Shown here piece by piece: positions 37,046 through 45,983 of a stretch of DNA of 64,000 nucleotides. Positions within the stretch are counted from its first letter, which is position 1. Each line of letters starts with the position of its first letter. Source of the stretch: a virus. A program made the position numbers and the translations under genes. The stretch lies in the IMG/VR virus record IMGVR_UViG_3300034109_000283, positions 1 to 64,000 of that record. One strand, 5' to 3'. Under the pieces are notes generated by a model, which was not told where the DNA came from, made no database searches, and was given only the letters and a program-made list of their open reading frames with translations.

Positions 37046-37431
37046 ACGAAAAATCCCGCATTACGCAACTCGTTCAAAGCAGAATTACGGACCTTCGCAT
37101 CAATATAAATTTTCTGCGGCTTGCCACTAGTCAAGTAGTCACACAGGTCCTTCGCCTCTTTCAGACCCAAACGCCGATTGTCAACACTACGCACAGCCTT
37201 AATCATAGCGACCTTGTTTGCCGAAGCACTATACCCAGTAAGAGTAATGATACCGTCGTAGTCACCAGTCAACAGAGAAAAGAAAATCTGACCCTTAACA
37301 TCAGGGTCAAGGACACTTGCGATTTGGTCCCAAAGTTTCATACCATCATTAGTTCCGTAGGCATCCGTGATGCTACGCATGAAGTTGATACCACTTTGGA
37401 TAATGTCTTGTTTGTGTTCAGCGGGAATCAT
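37042..37431 (-). CDS. Ribosomal bL12 C-terminal-domain-like protein
   Basis: A 129-residue protein. The segment from ~70 (NKVAMIKAVRSVDNRRLGLKEAKDLCDYL) to the end (NSALNELRNAGFFV) follows the bL12 C-terminal domain, including the KxxxIKxVR and GLKEAKDL signatures that contact GTPase translation factors. The N-terminal ~65 residues are helical and unlike the bL12 dimerisation domain. It could recruit or divert initiation and elongation factors (inference). It is embedded in a string of overlapping phage genes. Confidence 0.8.
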   Translation of the reverse strand: MIPAEHKQDIIQSGINFMRSITDAYGTNDGMKLWDQIASVLDPDVKGQIFFSLLTGDYDGIITLTGYSASANKVAMIKAVRSVDNRRLGLKEAKDLCDYLTSGKPQKIYIDAKVRNSALNELRNAGFFV

Positions 37432-37628
37432 TTCGTTGGACGTCTAAGTTTAGAAATTTGAGGAGTATAAACAGGTTCTTCTTCTACGATTTTAACTGAT
37501 TTTGATTTGCTTGTCAATAGCACTTCCAAATCATCATAGAAAATATAAACCAATAATCCTATCCAATAAACTATGGAAAAGAAAAATAAGATTACGGTAA
37601 ATGTTAAAAAGGCTGTGTCACTTAACAT
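37428..37628 (-). CDS. Small membrane protein
   Basis: A 66-residue protein with a long N-terminal hydrophobic segment (FLTFTVILFFFSIVYWIGLLVYIFY), probably one or two passes, followed by an acidic then basic tail (VKIVEEEPVYTP, SKLRRPTK). Overlaps both neighbours by 4-11 bases. Function unknown. Confidence 0.68.
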   Translation of the reverse strand: MLSDTAFLTFTVILFFFSIVYWIGLLVYIFYDDLEVLLTSKSKSVKIVEEEPVYTPQISKLRRPTK

Positions 37629-37992
37629 CTTGAATATGCTTGCAAGTATGCCTGAAAGTAAATCCAGGACATGTACAAGAATATTTACCAGAACTGTTTT
37701 TTGTAAGTAGATAGACTTTTCCGTTGCTACCTTGAACCTCTATAGCATTATTAGGCTTAGTCTCAACAACAGGCTTACCGAAATAAACCTCGTCACGCTC
37801 AGCCTTCTTATCCTTCAATTCTACAAATTTGCGACCACGGACATCAATGGTCATGGGCTTTGAAAACTTGAACAGTGCCTTAGTACCAACCTTGATGTAG
37901 CCGACCATTTTAGTCTTGCTGTCGTTTACATAGTAAATGTGATTGGGAGTATTGTGCGACCCCCAATCAGTAGTCTCCTGAAGATATCGCAT
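37618..37992 (-). CDS. SWIM zinc-finger protein
   Basis: A 124-residue protein. The C-terminal CTCPGFTFRHTCKHI is a SWIM finger (CxCx..CxH), a zinc site used for nucleic-acid or protein binding. The rest is a small beta domain (KMVGYIKVGTKALFKFSKPMTIDVRGRKFVEL). Stand-alone phage SWIM proteins have no defined role; nucleic-acid contact is likely. Confidence 0.82.
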   Translation of the reverse strand: MRYLQETTDWGSHNTPNHIYYVNDSKTKMVGYIKVGTKALFKFSKPMTIDVRGRKFVELKDKKAERDEVYFGKPVVETKPNNAIEVQGSNGKVYLLTKNSSGKYSCTCPGFTFRHTCKHIQDVK

Positions 37993-38007
37993 TAGGCTAC
38001 CACCTGC

Positions 38008-38451
38008 TCACGCACGAAAGCCTCGGCCGAGGGTAATGTAACCATCAGTATCATAAGACTTGACATACCAGCGACCATCCTTACGGAGAATGTACTCATA
38101 CTCCTCGTATTGATGATGAGCCAAGTAATCCTGAAAATCAACAAAGTACCGGGCGCTGACACCTGCCTCGCCCCTATCACGACCATAGAAGGTAGTCATG
38201 TTACCATAGAGGTTGTCAAACTCAGCATCGGAGATAGTAGCATCCAACTTGGAAAAAGGATGCTTGGTACCAATCATTGGCTTAAGGCTTGAAACATCTC
38301 CAAGGTCAATCAAGTCACGCAGGATGAAAGGATTGCTATAGTTTTCAAACAGGATCTTGCCGTTGTGCGACAGGTAACCGTCCCAATGACAATAAACTTG
38401 ACCAACAGTACCGTCAGCAAATTCCAGAGCGATAGTAGAGCGAGTAGCCAT
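38008..38451 (-). CDS. Conserved phage protein
   Basis: A 147-residue protein beginning MATRSTIALEFADGTVGQVYCHWDGYLSHNG, a block I recognise from many phages and plasmids. The middle contains FSKLDATISDAEFDNLYG, and the C-terminal part YEYILRKDGRWYVKSYDTDG is a strand pair. Function unknown. Driven by an early promoter with the CATAGACAGTT leader. Confidence 0.82.
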   Translation of the reverse strand: MATRSTIALEFADGTVGQVYCHWDGYLSHNGKILFENYSNPFILRDLIDLGDVSSLKPMIGTKHPFSKLDATISDAEFDNLYGNMTTFYGRDRGEAGVSARYFVDFQDYLAHHQYEEYEYILRKDGRWYVKSYDTDGYITLGRGFRA

Positions 38452-38484
38452 TTGTGAGTCCTTTTCTTAACTGTCTATGTATGT

Positions 38485-38513
38485 ATTATATACCCAAATC
38501 CATTTATTGTCAA
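38485..38513 (-). promoter_or_regulatory. Perfect early-type promoter with conserved leader
   Basis: Minus strand TTGACA, 17 bases (ATAAATGGATTTGGGTA), TATAAT, followed by the leader CATAGACAGTT (38469-38479) before ATG 38451. Confidence 0.92.
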
Positions 38514-38515
38514 CC

Positions 38516-38914
38516 TCAGAAAAGCATAGGAGTGTAGGTTTCTTCACCTTTTAGGGTCATCCAAATTTCTTTTTCCTCTGAGTAAATCAGTTCAGCATGT
38601 TCCAGTAGTGCCCTGCGTAAGCCTTCATCCATACGCAACCATCTATCAACGGTATCATAATCACCCCAGGCTCGGGTTTTCAGTCCTGTATTTTGAAGCC
38701 AAACACTCAACATCTTGAGACCTTCAACTGTATTGGCAGGATGACTGCGGCACATTGCTCCAACAAAATCATTGGCAAGCAATGCAGTGAAAAAACTGCC
38801 AGGTTGAAACCCATGAACAAAGTAATTGAAAACGGGATCCGCAAATTCTTTCGGCACGTTGTATGTGACAAAAGTTTCGTAAAACCTATTTTCACTGTAT
38901 TTGGTAAGTTTCAT
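38516..38914 (-). CDS. Conserved phage protein
   Basis: A 132-residue soluble protein from ATG 38914, in a TGATG overlap with the upstream gene. ENRFYETFVTYNVPKEFADPVFNYFVHGFQPGSFFTALLANDFVGAM is a known phage sequence block, followed by SHPANTVEGLKMLSVWL. Helical throughout. Function unknown. Confidence 0.8.
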   Translation of the reverse strand: MKLTKYSENRFYETFVTYNVPKEFADPVFNYFVHGFQPGSFFTALLANDFVGAMCRSHPANTVEGLKMLSVWLQNTGLKTRAWGDYDTVDRWLRMDEGLRRALLEHAELIYSEEKEIWMTLKGEETYTPMLF

Positions 38915-39210
38915 CAATCACCTGAGTCAATTTCATAGGATGATTGGCAATGCTTACAAGTGTACCGAGTCAGGCAACGACCGATAGTACGGCTTTCGTA
39001 TTCATGTAAACAAGGAGTGCCGTCTGGGCGCAGTAGTACCTGACCACTAGCACGACCATACATGGTTTGAGCACCACAGTTGGTACAGGCTACAGTATCA
39101 TCTTCAGCACGATAGCCATACCATCCATACTTCTGACCGCCGTCACGCAAACGATCGGGACAGGGCATATGACCGGTACCGTTACACGCAGGACAAGTTC
39201 CAAGACTCAT
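38914..39210 (-). CDS. DnaJ-like zinc-finger phage protein
   Basis: A 98-residue protein from ATG 39210. CPACNGTGHMPCP resembles a DnaJ zinc-finger repeat (CxxCxGxG), and CTNCGAQ and CKHCQ add two more CxxC pairs, so two zinc ribbons are likely. The long upstream extension of the frame is antisense to rIIB and is not translated. Driven by its own early promoter. Possibly a small chaperone-like or RNA-binding adaptor. Confidence 0.78.
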   Translation of the reverse strand: MSLGTCPACNGTGHMPCPDRLRDGGQKYGWYGYRAEDDTVACTNCGAQTMYGRASGQVLLRPDGTPCLHEYESRTIGRCLTRYTCKHCQSSYEIDSGD

Positions 39211-39234
39211 TACATTCTCCTTTAACATATCCAT

Positions 39235-39263
39235 ATTATAGTATAAAACGGATTTATTGTCAA
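39235..39263 (-). promoter_or_regulatory. Perfect early-type promoter
   Basis: Minus strand TTGACA, 17 bases (ATAAATCCG...), TATAAT, located after the rIIB terminator and before the zinc-finger gene. Confidence 0.92.
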
Positions 39264-39267
39264 CCAT

Positions 39268-39290
39268 TAAAAAAACCCCTTTCGGGGCTT
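39268..39290 (-). terminator. Intrinsic terminator after rIIB-like gene
   Basis: AAGCCCC / GAAA / GGGG followed by seven T on the minus strand, just after the rIIB-like stop. Confidence 0.93.
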
Positions 39291-39292
39291 GA

Positions 39293-40270
39293 TTAAGTAC
39301 GATTACTGGGGAAAGGCCAGAATCCTTGTGACTCATCAGGATTAACATAGCGATAACGCTCTGGTCTACCTTGTTCACGGTCTCGCTCACCCTTGACATA
39401 ACCTTCTTCGTAGTTATTGCCATCCTCGTCGGTTTCATATCCCCAAGAATCGTATTCTTCACCATTGAATCCATGACTGTAACCATCATAGAACGGAGTG
39501 CTACCAGTTTTGGGTTCGGTACGCACACTGTTGGCGTTATGCTGTACAGGCTTAGTAAACTCAACCTCATCTTTAGCATCACGCTCAACTTCACCGATAA
39601 CCTCGTAACGGCAAGTACGACCCTTAGCATTGTTGTAATCGCTAGGAATGGACACTACGTCAGCAGGGTCAATCTTAACGATAACAGTACGATCACCACT
39701 AAAACTCTGTAGATAACTATGGCTACAGAAGTGCAGACCTGCCGAGCAAGTATTGTCACGGTTGTCATCAACCATGTTGCGTTCCATTTCTACAACACGA
39801 CCAATGCTGTTGTCCATAGTGCCAGTATGACAATCAGTATAGTCACCACGCACACGCTTGTATGCGAGGAAGTGACCATCGGGAGTAATCGGCAGACTGT
39901 TCTTTTCTAAGAAGCCATAGAGTTCATCAACGGCTCGCTTGCTAGGATTACGCATGAGGTTGTTCATAAACTGAACCATTGGTTCAATGTCAAAGCCTTC
40001 TTCAAGCATACTTACAATGCGAGTAGCCAAAGCATTGTGGAATGCCTGACCACGCCAAAACATTTCACCGTCAACAACACTAACATTGCCGCGGCTGTAG
40101 TTAACAAGAACCTTAGTAGGGTTGATCAATTCCTTGACACTACCCCAATCACCAGCCTTAATAGCCTCTACGACCTTGTTATAGGTCATGTGTGTTTTGT
40201 TGATGGTATGCGGTTCACCATCAATAACGATAACAACATTATCACCTTGGAGAATAAACGGATAACTCAT
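39293..40270 (-). CDS. rIIB: rIIB-like protein
   Basis: A 325-residue protein from ATG 40270 (T4 rIIB is about 312). ITPDGHFLAYKRVRGDYTDCHTGTMDNSIG, HFCSHSYL and a DPADVVSIPSDYNNAKGRTCRYEVI block are the rIIB core. The C-terminal ~90 residues are acidic and Gly/Tyr-rich, ending in a PFPSNRT tail. In T4, rIIA and rIIB act at the membrane in lysis inhibition and exclusion of superinfecting or prophage-linked functions. It directly follows rIIA and ends at a strong terminator. Confidence 0.9.
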   Translation of the reverse strand: MSYPFILQGDNVVIVIDGEPHTINKTHMTYNKVVEAIKAGDWGSVKELINPTKVLVNYSRGNVSVVDGEMFWRGQAFHNALATRIVSMLEEGFDIEPMVQFMNNLMRNPSKRAVDELYGFLEKNSLPITPDGHFLAYKRVRGDYTDCHTGTMDNSIGRVVEMERNMVDDNRDNTCSAGLHFCSHSYLQSFSGDRTVIVKIDPADVVSIPSDYNNAKGRTCRYEVIGEVERDAKDEVEFTKPVQHNANSVRTEPKTGSTPFYDGYSHGFNGEEYDSWGYETDEDGNNYEEGYVKGERDREQGRPERYRYVNPDESQGFWPFPSNRT

Positions 40271-40271
40271 T

Positions 40272-42401
40272 TTAGATTCCTTTAACTTGATCAACCATAT
40301 TAATGTAGTCAACTACATCATCAATTTTAGCATAATAACTAGAAATATGTTGTAGCATTGGGTAACGACTCATAACCTTTTCAACCTTAACCTTGTATTG
40401 TTCAATAAGTTTGTTAGGATCAACATTGTTGACAACGATACCAAACAGTTTGAACAATTGTTCCAAATAGTGTCGCTTGTGGTCATCAACTGCCTCTACA
40501 TCCTTAAACTCAGCAAACAACTTGTAGTACGGGCTGTTTTGATTTAGATTACCGTTAATATACTTGAAATTGTTTTTAATGTCAATGCTGGCTTTGACCA
40601 AACCTAGTACATTACTGGTATCAGTAGCCAACAATTTTTCACGGACATGATCAATCAGATTGACCCAATTCTTTTGCTTACGAACCAATTCAATGTCACT
40701 CTTGCGAACACCATGAACGGTTTGACTAAAGATTTCTGCCCGTTGAAGATTCTCAACAAACATAGCCATGTCACTCATGGGCACTCCAACTGGCTCCCAG
40801 TGATTCATTTCTACATAGTAGAATGTCTTGTTGGCATCGTAGTCACTAGCAGTACCGCCATTAGCCCAAACATACTTGCGTTGATAACGGCTACGCTGGC
40901 GTTCAACAAATTGTAGGATACTTGCCTTACCCCAGTTGCCACTAACATCACGATCCTTCTCAAGCAATTGAGTAGCATACATGGTGTTGATTGGGCTGTG
41001 CAGGTCACGCAAGAAACTACCAACACTCATAGTTTTGGTTTTGTCAAATGGCTCAATCACAATGACCGACTCACTATAAGTATCCATCTTTTTATTACGC
41101 CAGTGATACTTAGCCCGTTCCAACGCACCACGCTTGGTATCAGTAATAACAAAGTGAACATTCATAGACGGTTGAATGCGCCAAGCATGAACATATTTCT
41201 TGGTAACATCATCCAATATGCTGTCGGGCTTAAAATTATTACACTTGTCACTACTACGCTCCTTATGGAAGCCACGGATAGTGATGTTGTACTTTTCCTG
41301 AAGGTCAGTAACCTTCAACATAAAGGGCTTGATAAGATTGTATGATGTAGCATCAGCAAGCGGGAATTTAGAATCAGTCACATACTTAATAGTAGCCGCC
41401 TTGAACAAGGCTTCACTATGGCGCTTGCTAAGATAATCTGCCCGTTGCCAAAAATTATCAATCTTGTCGGCTTCAGTAGCAATATGGATAGCCAGTTGGT
41501 TGTTTAATGCCTCAAGTTTATTTTTGATGGACTGAATTGTAGAAGGAATATAACTCAGACCTTCACGACTTGCTTGGAAGTCAAGTTCACCGATATTAAA
41601 TTCCATAACAAGACCGCAACCAAGAAGACCGCGTAACTCGCCTAGTGTACTATCAGCCGCCGGCACATCAATGGGATACTGAATGTTACCCATGATTGCT
41701 ACACTAGATGAACGGTCACTACCAAGACTATGTACGCCTGGGATAATGTCACGATCCTTGTATTCGGGGTCAAGGAAAGTAAAGTCCTTAGAGCCGTGAA
41801 TTACAGGGCGCAGTTTGAAATACTTGTAGACATACCTTGTCTCAGTACGGAACTTATCAAAGTCCCAGCGGTCGTTTACACTAAACTTGACCTCAACACC
41901 ATTGGGTTCGGTAGTATCATTCTCAGTCATCAATGCGATACTAGGCACACCTTGATCATTGATAAAGGCTGTGTAGATACCCTTGCGACCGTTTTGAATA
42001 GCGGTTACAGTAAAATTATCTGTATAGCTAAACGGAGACTTACTACCAAGACCAAGAGCACCAATAAAATCGTTAGAATCGGTTTTAGTAGATTCAAAAT
42101 AGGTAGTATAGATGTTTGTAACTTGTGCATGGCTAAGTCCTGTACCATAGTCACGAATACTGAACCATGGCTCTAGTTGATTCGGAAGATGAATATCAAA
42201 AGGCAAGTCTGGTTTGCCTGCGGCAACATGACTATCCACAGCATTGCAGGACAATTCACGGATGATAGCGCGGATCTTGTTAGCATACAGACCCGAACTC
42301 AGAATGTTAAAAGCCTTAGCTGAATTGCGAATACGGAACTCGCCAATCTGGCCTACATTACTAAGGATGGCCTCATTTTGAGGCGTGTTATTCAAAATCA
42401 T
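40272..42401 (-). CDS. rIIA: rIIA-like GHKL ATPase
   Basis: A 709-residue protein (T4 rIIA 725). The N-terminus holds a GHKL ATP-binding fold: ELSCNAVDSH (49-58), DYGTGLS (84-90) and GALGLGSKSPF (114-124). The rest is a large helical region without simple motifs. Known as partner of rIIB, membrane-associated. It starts in a TAATG overlap with 42401-42619 and is followed by rIIB after one base. Intact ATPase motifs indicate an active protein. Confidence 0.93.
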   Translation of the reverse strand: MILNNTPQNEAILSNVGQIGEFRIRNSAKAFNILSSGLYANKIRAIIRELSCNAVDSHVAAGKPDLPFDIHLPNQLEPWFSIRDYGTGLSHAQVTNIYTTYFESTKTDSNDFIGALGLGSKSPFSYTDNFTVTAIQNGRKGIYTAFINDQGVPSIALMTENDTTEPNGVEVKFSVNDRWDFDKFRTETRYVYKYFKLRPVIHGSKDFTFLDPEYKDRDIIPGVHSLGSDRSSSVAIMGNIQYPIDVPAADSTLGELRGLLGCGLVMEFNIGELDFQASREGLSYIPSTIQSIKNKLEALNNQLAIHIATEADKIDNFWQRADYLSKRHSEALFKAATIKYVTDSKFPLADATSYNLIKPFMLKVTDLQEKYNITIRGFHKERSSDKCNNFKPDSILDDVTKKYVHAWRIQPSMNVHFVITDTKRGALERAKYHWRNKKMDTYSESVIVIEPFDKTKTMSVGSFLRDLHSPINTMYATQLLEKDRDVSGNWGKASILQFVERQRSRYQRKYVWANGGTASDYDANKTFYYVEMNHWEPVGVPMSDMAMFVENLQRAEIFSQTVHGVRKSDIELVRKQKNWVNLIDHVREKLLATDTSNVLGLVKASIDIKNNFKYINGNLNQNSPYYKLFAEFKDVEAVDDHKRHYLEQLFKLFGIVVNNVDPNKLIEQYKVKVEKVMSRYPMLQHISSYYAKIDDVVDYINMVDQVKGI

Positions 42402-42619
42402 TATTCAACTCCGAAATGTTTCTTGAGTTTATCGCCAAAACTGTCGTAGGGATAACTAGTATCATCACTATCCAATATCCGAGCACACTCCCTGATAACC
42501 CTGTGAGCATACTCTAGCATCTTCTTTTCATCGTATAGATCAAATCCACGACCATCATGTGGCTCTTGATAATCAACTGCCCAGGGGTTAGGCAGCAGTT
42601 CTTTTAAAAGTTCATTCAT
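42401..42619 (-). CDS. Small conserved phage protein
   Basis: A 72-residue acidic protein: LLPNPWAVDYQEPHDGRGFDLYDEKKMLEYAHRVIRECARIL, then FGDKLKKHFGVE. It shares the RECxxI / KHFG pattern with 34649-34900. Lies upstream of rIIA and overlaps its start. Function unknown. Confidence 0.75.
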   Translation of the reverse strand: MNELLKELLPNPWAVDYQEPHDGRGFDLYDEKKMLEYAHRVIRECARILDSDDTSYPYDSFGDKLKKHFGVE

Positions 42620-42625
42620 AAAACC

Positions 42626-42847
42626 TCAAACGTAGAAATCTTCACCACGCTGATAAGCGCCGATGGCGTCATAAACTGCCTCACGAACCACAGTGTCAAG
42701 AGCCTCACCGTACTTCTTGGAGTCAAAATTAGCGAGGTCTTCAAGATTCTGATATACAGTTTTCCAGGAAAGATTATGCTCCTTAGCATACTGAACGATG
42801 CCAAAAACTGCGACATTGCCTTCTGAAGTGAACATACCGAAATCCAT
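42626..42847 (-). CDS. Small conserved phage protein
   Basis: A 73-residue acidic helical protein beginning MDFGMFTSEGNVAVFGIVQYAKEHNLSWKTVY. It has a CGGAGCAAATT leader and the conserved early promoter. Known type of phage small protein without function. First gene of the rIIA/rIIB transcription unit. Confidence 0.78.
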   Translation of the reverse strand: MDFGMFTSEGNVAVFGIVQYAKEHNLSWKTVYQNLEDLANFDSKKYGEALDTVVREAVYDAIGAYQRGEDFYV

Positions 42848-42880
42848 AATTTGCTCCGTGTCTTAACTGTCTATGAGACT

Positions 42881-42909
42881 ATTATATAACCAAACGGATT
42901 TATTGTCAA
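42881..42909 (-). promoter_or_regulatory. Perfect early-type promoter with conserved leader
   Basis: Minus strand TTGACA, 17 bases (ATAAATCCGTTTGGTTA), TATAAT, then CATAGACAGTT (42865-42875) before ATG 42847. Probably drives rIIA and rIIB. Confidence 0.92.
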
Positions 42910-42912
42910 CCA

Positions 42913-43236
42913 TTACCACTGATGATAAATCACCATATGATCAACATTTGGGACATTGCCCACTGGCCGGTATATTTGTTGCTCACCGTCCCATTGATCC
43001 GGGTCAAAAAGTTTATCATGTTCACCGACTACAACAAAACGCACATCCTTGCCGGTGTGATGGCTCTTGACAAAAAATTCCTGAGGCATACCGAAAAACT
43101 CAGAAGCCAACTTAAGGACTTTGCGGGTCTTGTCGTATTCGCAATACTTGAGTGAAACAGTCGGGATTGTTGCCTCTTCGGTCATTTGACGATGCCGAGC
43201 AGCCTCGTACTTGCGGTCGGTAGCACTACGATACAT
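42913..43236 (-). CDS. Conserved phage protein
   Basis: A 107-residue protein: the Arg-rich N-terminus MYRSATDRKYEAARHRQMTEE precedes KYCEYDKTRKVLKLASEFFGMP and RFVVVGEHDKLFDPDQWDGEQQIYRP. Mixed fold with a strand pair near the end. Widespread phage type, function unknown. CGGAGTCAACA ribosome-binding region and own promoter. Confidence 0.78.
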   Translation of the reverse strand: MYRSATDRKYEAARHRQMTEEATIPTVSLKYCEYDKTRKVLKLASEFFGMPQEFFVKSHHTGKDVRFVVVGEHDKLFDPDQWDGEQQIYRPVGNVPNVDHMVIYHQW

Positions 43237-43265
43237 TGTTGACTCCGTTTTCTTACTGTACCCGT

Positions 43266-43294
43266 AGTATATAAGAAAACGGAATTATTGTCAA
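43266..43294 (-). promoter_or_regulatory. Early-type promoter overlapping the clpP stop
   Basis: Minus strand TTGACA, 17 bases, TATACT. The clpP stop TGA lies inside the -35 box. Confidence 0.88.
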
Positions 43295-43881
43295 CCTCTG
43301 TTAGTAATTACTTTGTCAGCAAGTCCATAATCTACGGCTTCTTGGGCGCTCATAAAATTATCACGCTCCATATCGGCGCTCAACTGCTCAAATGTTTTAC
43401 CTGCTGAGTTATGCTTGACATAGATATTGGTCAAGTTGCGCTTCATTTCAAGTATTTCGTTAACCTGAATAAGCATATCGGTTGCCTGACCACGGGCACC
43501 ACCACTGGGTTGATGAATCATGTGCCTAGCACTGGGAAGAATAAAACGCTTATTGGGTGCACCTGCTTGTGCAAGCAAACTCCCCATGCTACACGCCTGA
43601 CCCATAACGATTGTGTGAATGTCAGGCTTAATAAATTGCATAGTATCATAGATGGCCATTCCAGCGGTTACGCTACCGCCTGGGCTATTAATATAGAGAC
43701 TAATGTCCTTATCTGGGTTTTCACTTTCTAGGAACAACAATTGGGCAACAATTAAGTTTGCCATTTGATCGTGAACTTCACCTTCAAGCAAAATTACACG
43801 GTCACGCAATAGACGGCTGTAGATATCATAACTGCGTTCACCTCGGGCTGTTTGTTCCAAAACAATAGGTACTAGACTCAT
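43291..43881 (-). CDS. clpP: ClpP protease subunit
   Basis: A 196-residue protein with all ClpP features: [18 protein letters not shown], Ser98 in GQACSMGS, His123 in MIHQPSGG and Asp174 in ERDNFMS form the catalytic triad. No propeptide is evident. ClpP forms a double heptamer barrel fed by a Clp ATPase. A phage-coded ClpX (48184-49386) and ClpS (47069-47374) are nearby, so the phage can build its own protease. It has a dedicated promoter (43906-43933). Confidence 0.97.
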   Translation of the reverse strand: MSLVPIVLEQTARGERSYDIYSRLLRDRVILLEGEVHDQMANLIVAQLLFLESENPDKDISLYINSPGGSVTAGMAIYDTMQFIKPDIHTIVMGQACSMGSLLAQAGAPNKRFILPSARHMIHQPSGGARGQATDMLIQVNEILEMKRNLTNIYVKHNSAGKTFEQLSADMERDNFMSAQEAVDYGLADKVITNRG

Positions 43882-43905
43882 AAATTTCCTCTATAAAATA
43901 GTATT

Positions 43906-43933
43906 ATTATACAGGAAATTTACAATATGTCAA
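43906..43933 (-). promoter_or_regulatory. sigma70-like promoter for clpP
   Basis: Minus strand TTGACA, 16-base spacer, TATAAT. The -35 contains the TGA stop of the 43930-45444 gene. The -10 lies 24 bases before the clpP ATG. Confidence 0.82.
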
Positions 43934-45444
43934 CGCTTCTTTCGCCCTACATCACCGACTTTTAATTTTTGTGATGGTTTAGATATGGTGCCAGCACCAG
44001 TAATATCTTTGGCTTTAGAAACCAAATCCTTTTCACTACTTGAATAATCTACCTCAGGTTCTCCGGGTTCGTCACTTACACTGTTATCAGTTCTTCCTAG
44101 TTTAAAACTAAATCCACCGGCAGTAGGCTCCGTGGAGCTTGATTTGTTCTCAACAGATATTTGACCGTCAAGTTTAGCAGGCCATTGTGTGGCAAATGTT
44201 AATTGACCACCCTTATAATCTGTGTATTGCTGTATGAAATTCATTTCTAATATTTGTAATACTGCATCTTGGAATTCAGGTAAGCCATCTCTAGAATTAA
44301 TTGCTTCGGCTACATCTTTTTTAACAGCATAAACTATTTTACCGCCATCAGTTCCTGCACCCGAAACGCTATCTATGATACTATTATATTTTGCTGGCAT
44401 TAAATAATCATCTCGTTTTCTACCTGCTGCAATATTTTCTCTGCACATTTCTACGATGTTTGGATGCTTATTTGACCATGGCAAATATTTATGAAATTTT
44501 TTACTAATAGCTTGGGGATTTACACTGTAAATTAAATCCATTGCGCTGAATGCTTGTTGAATTGTTCCTTCTTTCTGGCAGATATCAATAAATTTAACTG
44601 CATTTTCAAAATTAGGATCATTTCTAATGTAATCAGGAACTTTTAATCCTGATATAGCAGGGGCTGCACCTCCGCCTGTGCCTTTACTTGAAATGTTTAA
44701 TGTGTGGCTAGTTTTGGGGTTAGTAACAGTGGCAAAGCTGTCAGCAAGGTTGGTGTTTGCTTTACTGGGAAAGTTTAAAACTAACTCACCTATATCTGAA
44801 CCCAACCATTGTTCAAATTGTGCTTTTCTTGGGAAACGACTACGGTCATACAACAACGCCAAAACACCTAGATATTCACCTGCGTAATCAACAATAGCCT
44901 TTCTAACTTTTTCTTTATTCTTACCTTGATACTCTTCGGGCAACATTACATATTCGCCGGATGTAATGTATTTTGCTAATTCAATAATAACTTGACCGTA
45001 GTCGGTGCTGTTCAACGCCTTATTTTGAACGATTGTTTCATAAAAATCATGTGCAGGAATATTTTTATCTGTTATTCCTATTTGGCTAGGTTTGACTACT
45101 AAACCTTCTTTACCTGCAGTGCTAGCATCTTGACCTGCGGCAACCGCGGCGCCACCAAATTCATTTGTTTTAGCTAACTTACTTAGGGGAATTTCTCCCC
45201 CATCTATTGTTTTAGCTTTTAAAATACCTTTAAAAGTTTTACCAATATGATACATGTTGAAAAATTTGTTAGCTTCAACTGGATCAATGATAACTTCTTC
45301 CCCGTCAACAGTGGTGAACGGTTCTTGTTTTTTGATTTTATCTATAAATTTCTCAAAACGCCAGTCATATTTTGATATCTCGCCGGCACTTAAGCCAACC
45401 GCAGCTTCCGAAATTGTATCTAGAATGTTTAATAAATCACGCAT
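43930..45444 (-). CDS. Conserved phage protein of unknown function
   Basis: A 504-residue soluble protein from ATG 45444; extra N-terminal residues of the longer frame overlap the upstream gene. MRDLLNILDTISEAAVGLSAGEI opens a helical domain, with LAKTNEFGG at ~90, HTLNISSKGTGGGAAPAISGL at ~245 and a long helical region after. Residues ~420-504 are Ser/Lys/Glu-rich and likely disordered. The layout is reminiscent of large cyanophage 'hypothetical' virion or DNA-processing proteins. No catalytic motif certain. Confidence 0.78.
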   Translation of the reverse strand: MRDLLNILDTISEAAVGLSAGEISKYDWRFEKFIDKIKKQEPFTTVDGEEVIIDPVEANKFFNMYHIGKTFKGILKAKTIDGGEIPLSKLAKTNEFGGAAVAAGQDASTAGKEGLVVKPSQIGITDKNIPAHDFYETIVQNKALNSTDYGQVIIELAKYITSGEYVMLPEEYQGKNKEKVRKAIVDYAGEYLGVLALLYDRSRFPRKAQFEQWLGSDIGELVLNFPSKANTNLADSFATVTNPKTSHTLNISSKGTGGGAAPAISGLKVPDYIRNDPNFENAVKFIDICQKEGTIQQAFSAMDLIYSVNPQAISKKFHKYLPWSNKHPNIVEMCRENIAAGRKRDDYLMPAKYNSIIDSVSGAGTDGGKIVYAVKKDVAEAINSRDGLPEFQDAVLQILEMNFIQQYTDYKGGQLTFATQWPAKLDGQISVENKSSSTEPTAGGFSFKLGRTDNSVSDEPGEPEVDYSSSEKDLVSKAKDITGAGTISKPSQKLKVGDVGRKKR

Positions 45445-45463
45445 AGTTAAGTATTTATGCGTT

Positions 45464-45955
45464 TTAGCATTTATATAAGTTTTGATGCCTAAACCATCTG
45501 CGCATTCCAAATGCCCGTTTTAGGGGTATGTTTACTTCTTTTAGTTTTTGTTTATAGATAAAAAATGAAGGACCGTGGCTCATTAATGGTTCTAAACCCA
45601 ACTTGTGTCGCTTAAAACTCTCAACATCCCACTGATATTGGTGACACATTTCATGCGCTAAAGTAGCTATTAGCCATTGTTTGCAAAACCACTTGTCACT
45701 TAATCTAATTAGACAACTTGACTTATTTTTCTCTATGACTCCTGACAATCCAACACAATACCCCCAATATTTTCTGCACCTGGGTAAAATTTCAAATTCT
45801 GGGGTGGGAAGTTTGTTGTTAAAAACTTCTTCATTTAATAGCTTAAAAAGATGTTGTACTTCCCGTTTTGATGTTCTATAAGAAAGTCTTTTTTGGTAGG
45901 TTCTGGATGGTAGTTCCTGAGCCATTAGTCTTTTGATTTGACTTTCTTTAGACAT
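45464..45955 (-). CDS. SprT-like zinc metalloprotease domain protein
   Basis: A 163-residue basic protein from ATG 45955. ATLAHEMCHQYQWDV near residue 105 carries HExxH, and SHGPSFF supplies a third ligand as in SprT/Spartan domains. KYWGYCVGLSGV and the SCLIRLSD strand precede it. Spartan-type proteases act on DNA-protein crosslinks; phage versions may process virion or DNA-bound proteins. Third HExxH protein in the window but a different subfamily. Confidence 0.78.
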   Translation of the reverse strand: MSKESQIKRLMAQELPSRTYQKRLSYRTSKREVQHLFKLLNEEVFNNKLPTPEFEILPRCRKYWGYCVGLSGVIEKNKSSCLIRLSDKWFCKQWLIATLAHEMCHQYQWDVESFKRHKLGLEPLMSHGPSFFIYKQKLKEVNIPLKRAFGMRRWFRHQNLYKC

Positions 45956-45983
45956 AGTATTTGTATGTAGCATATCTCACTTG

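Noticed and set aside
38914-39630. Full 238-residue frame upstream of the zinc-finger protein
   Set aside because: The extension is antisense to rIIB and crosses a promoter and a terminator; the real start is ATG 39210.
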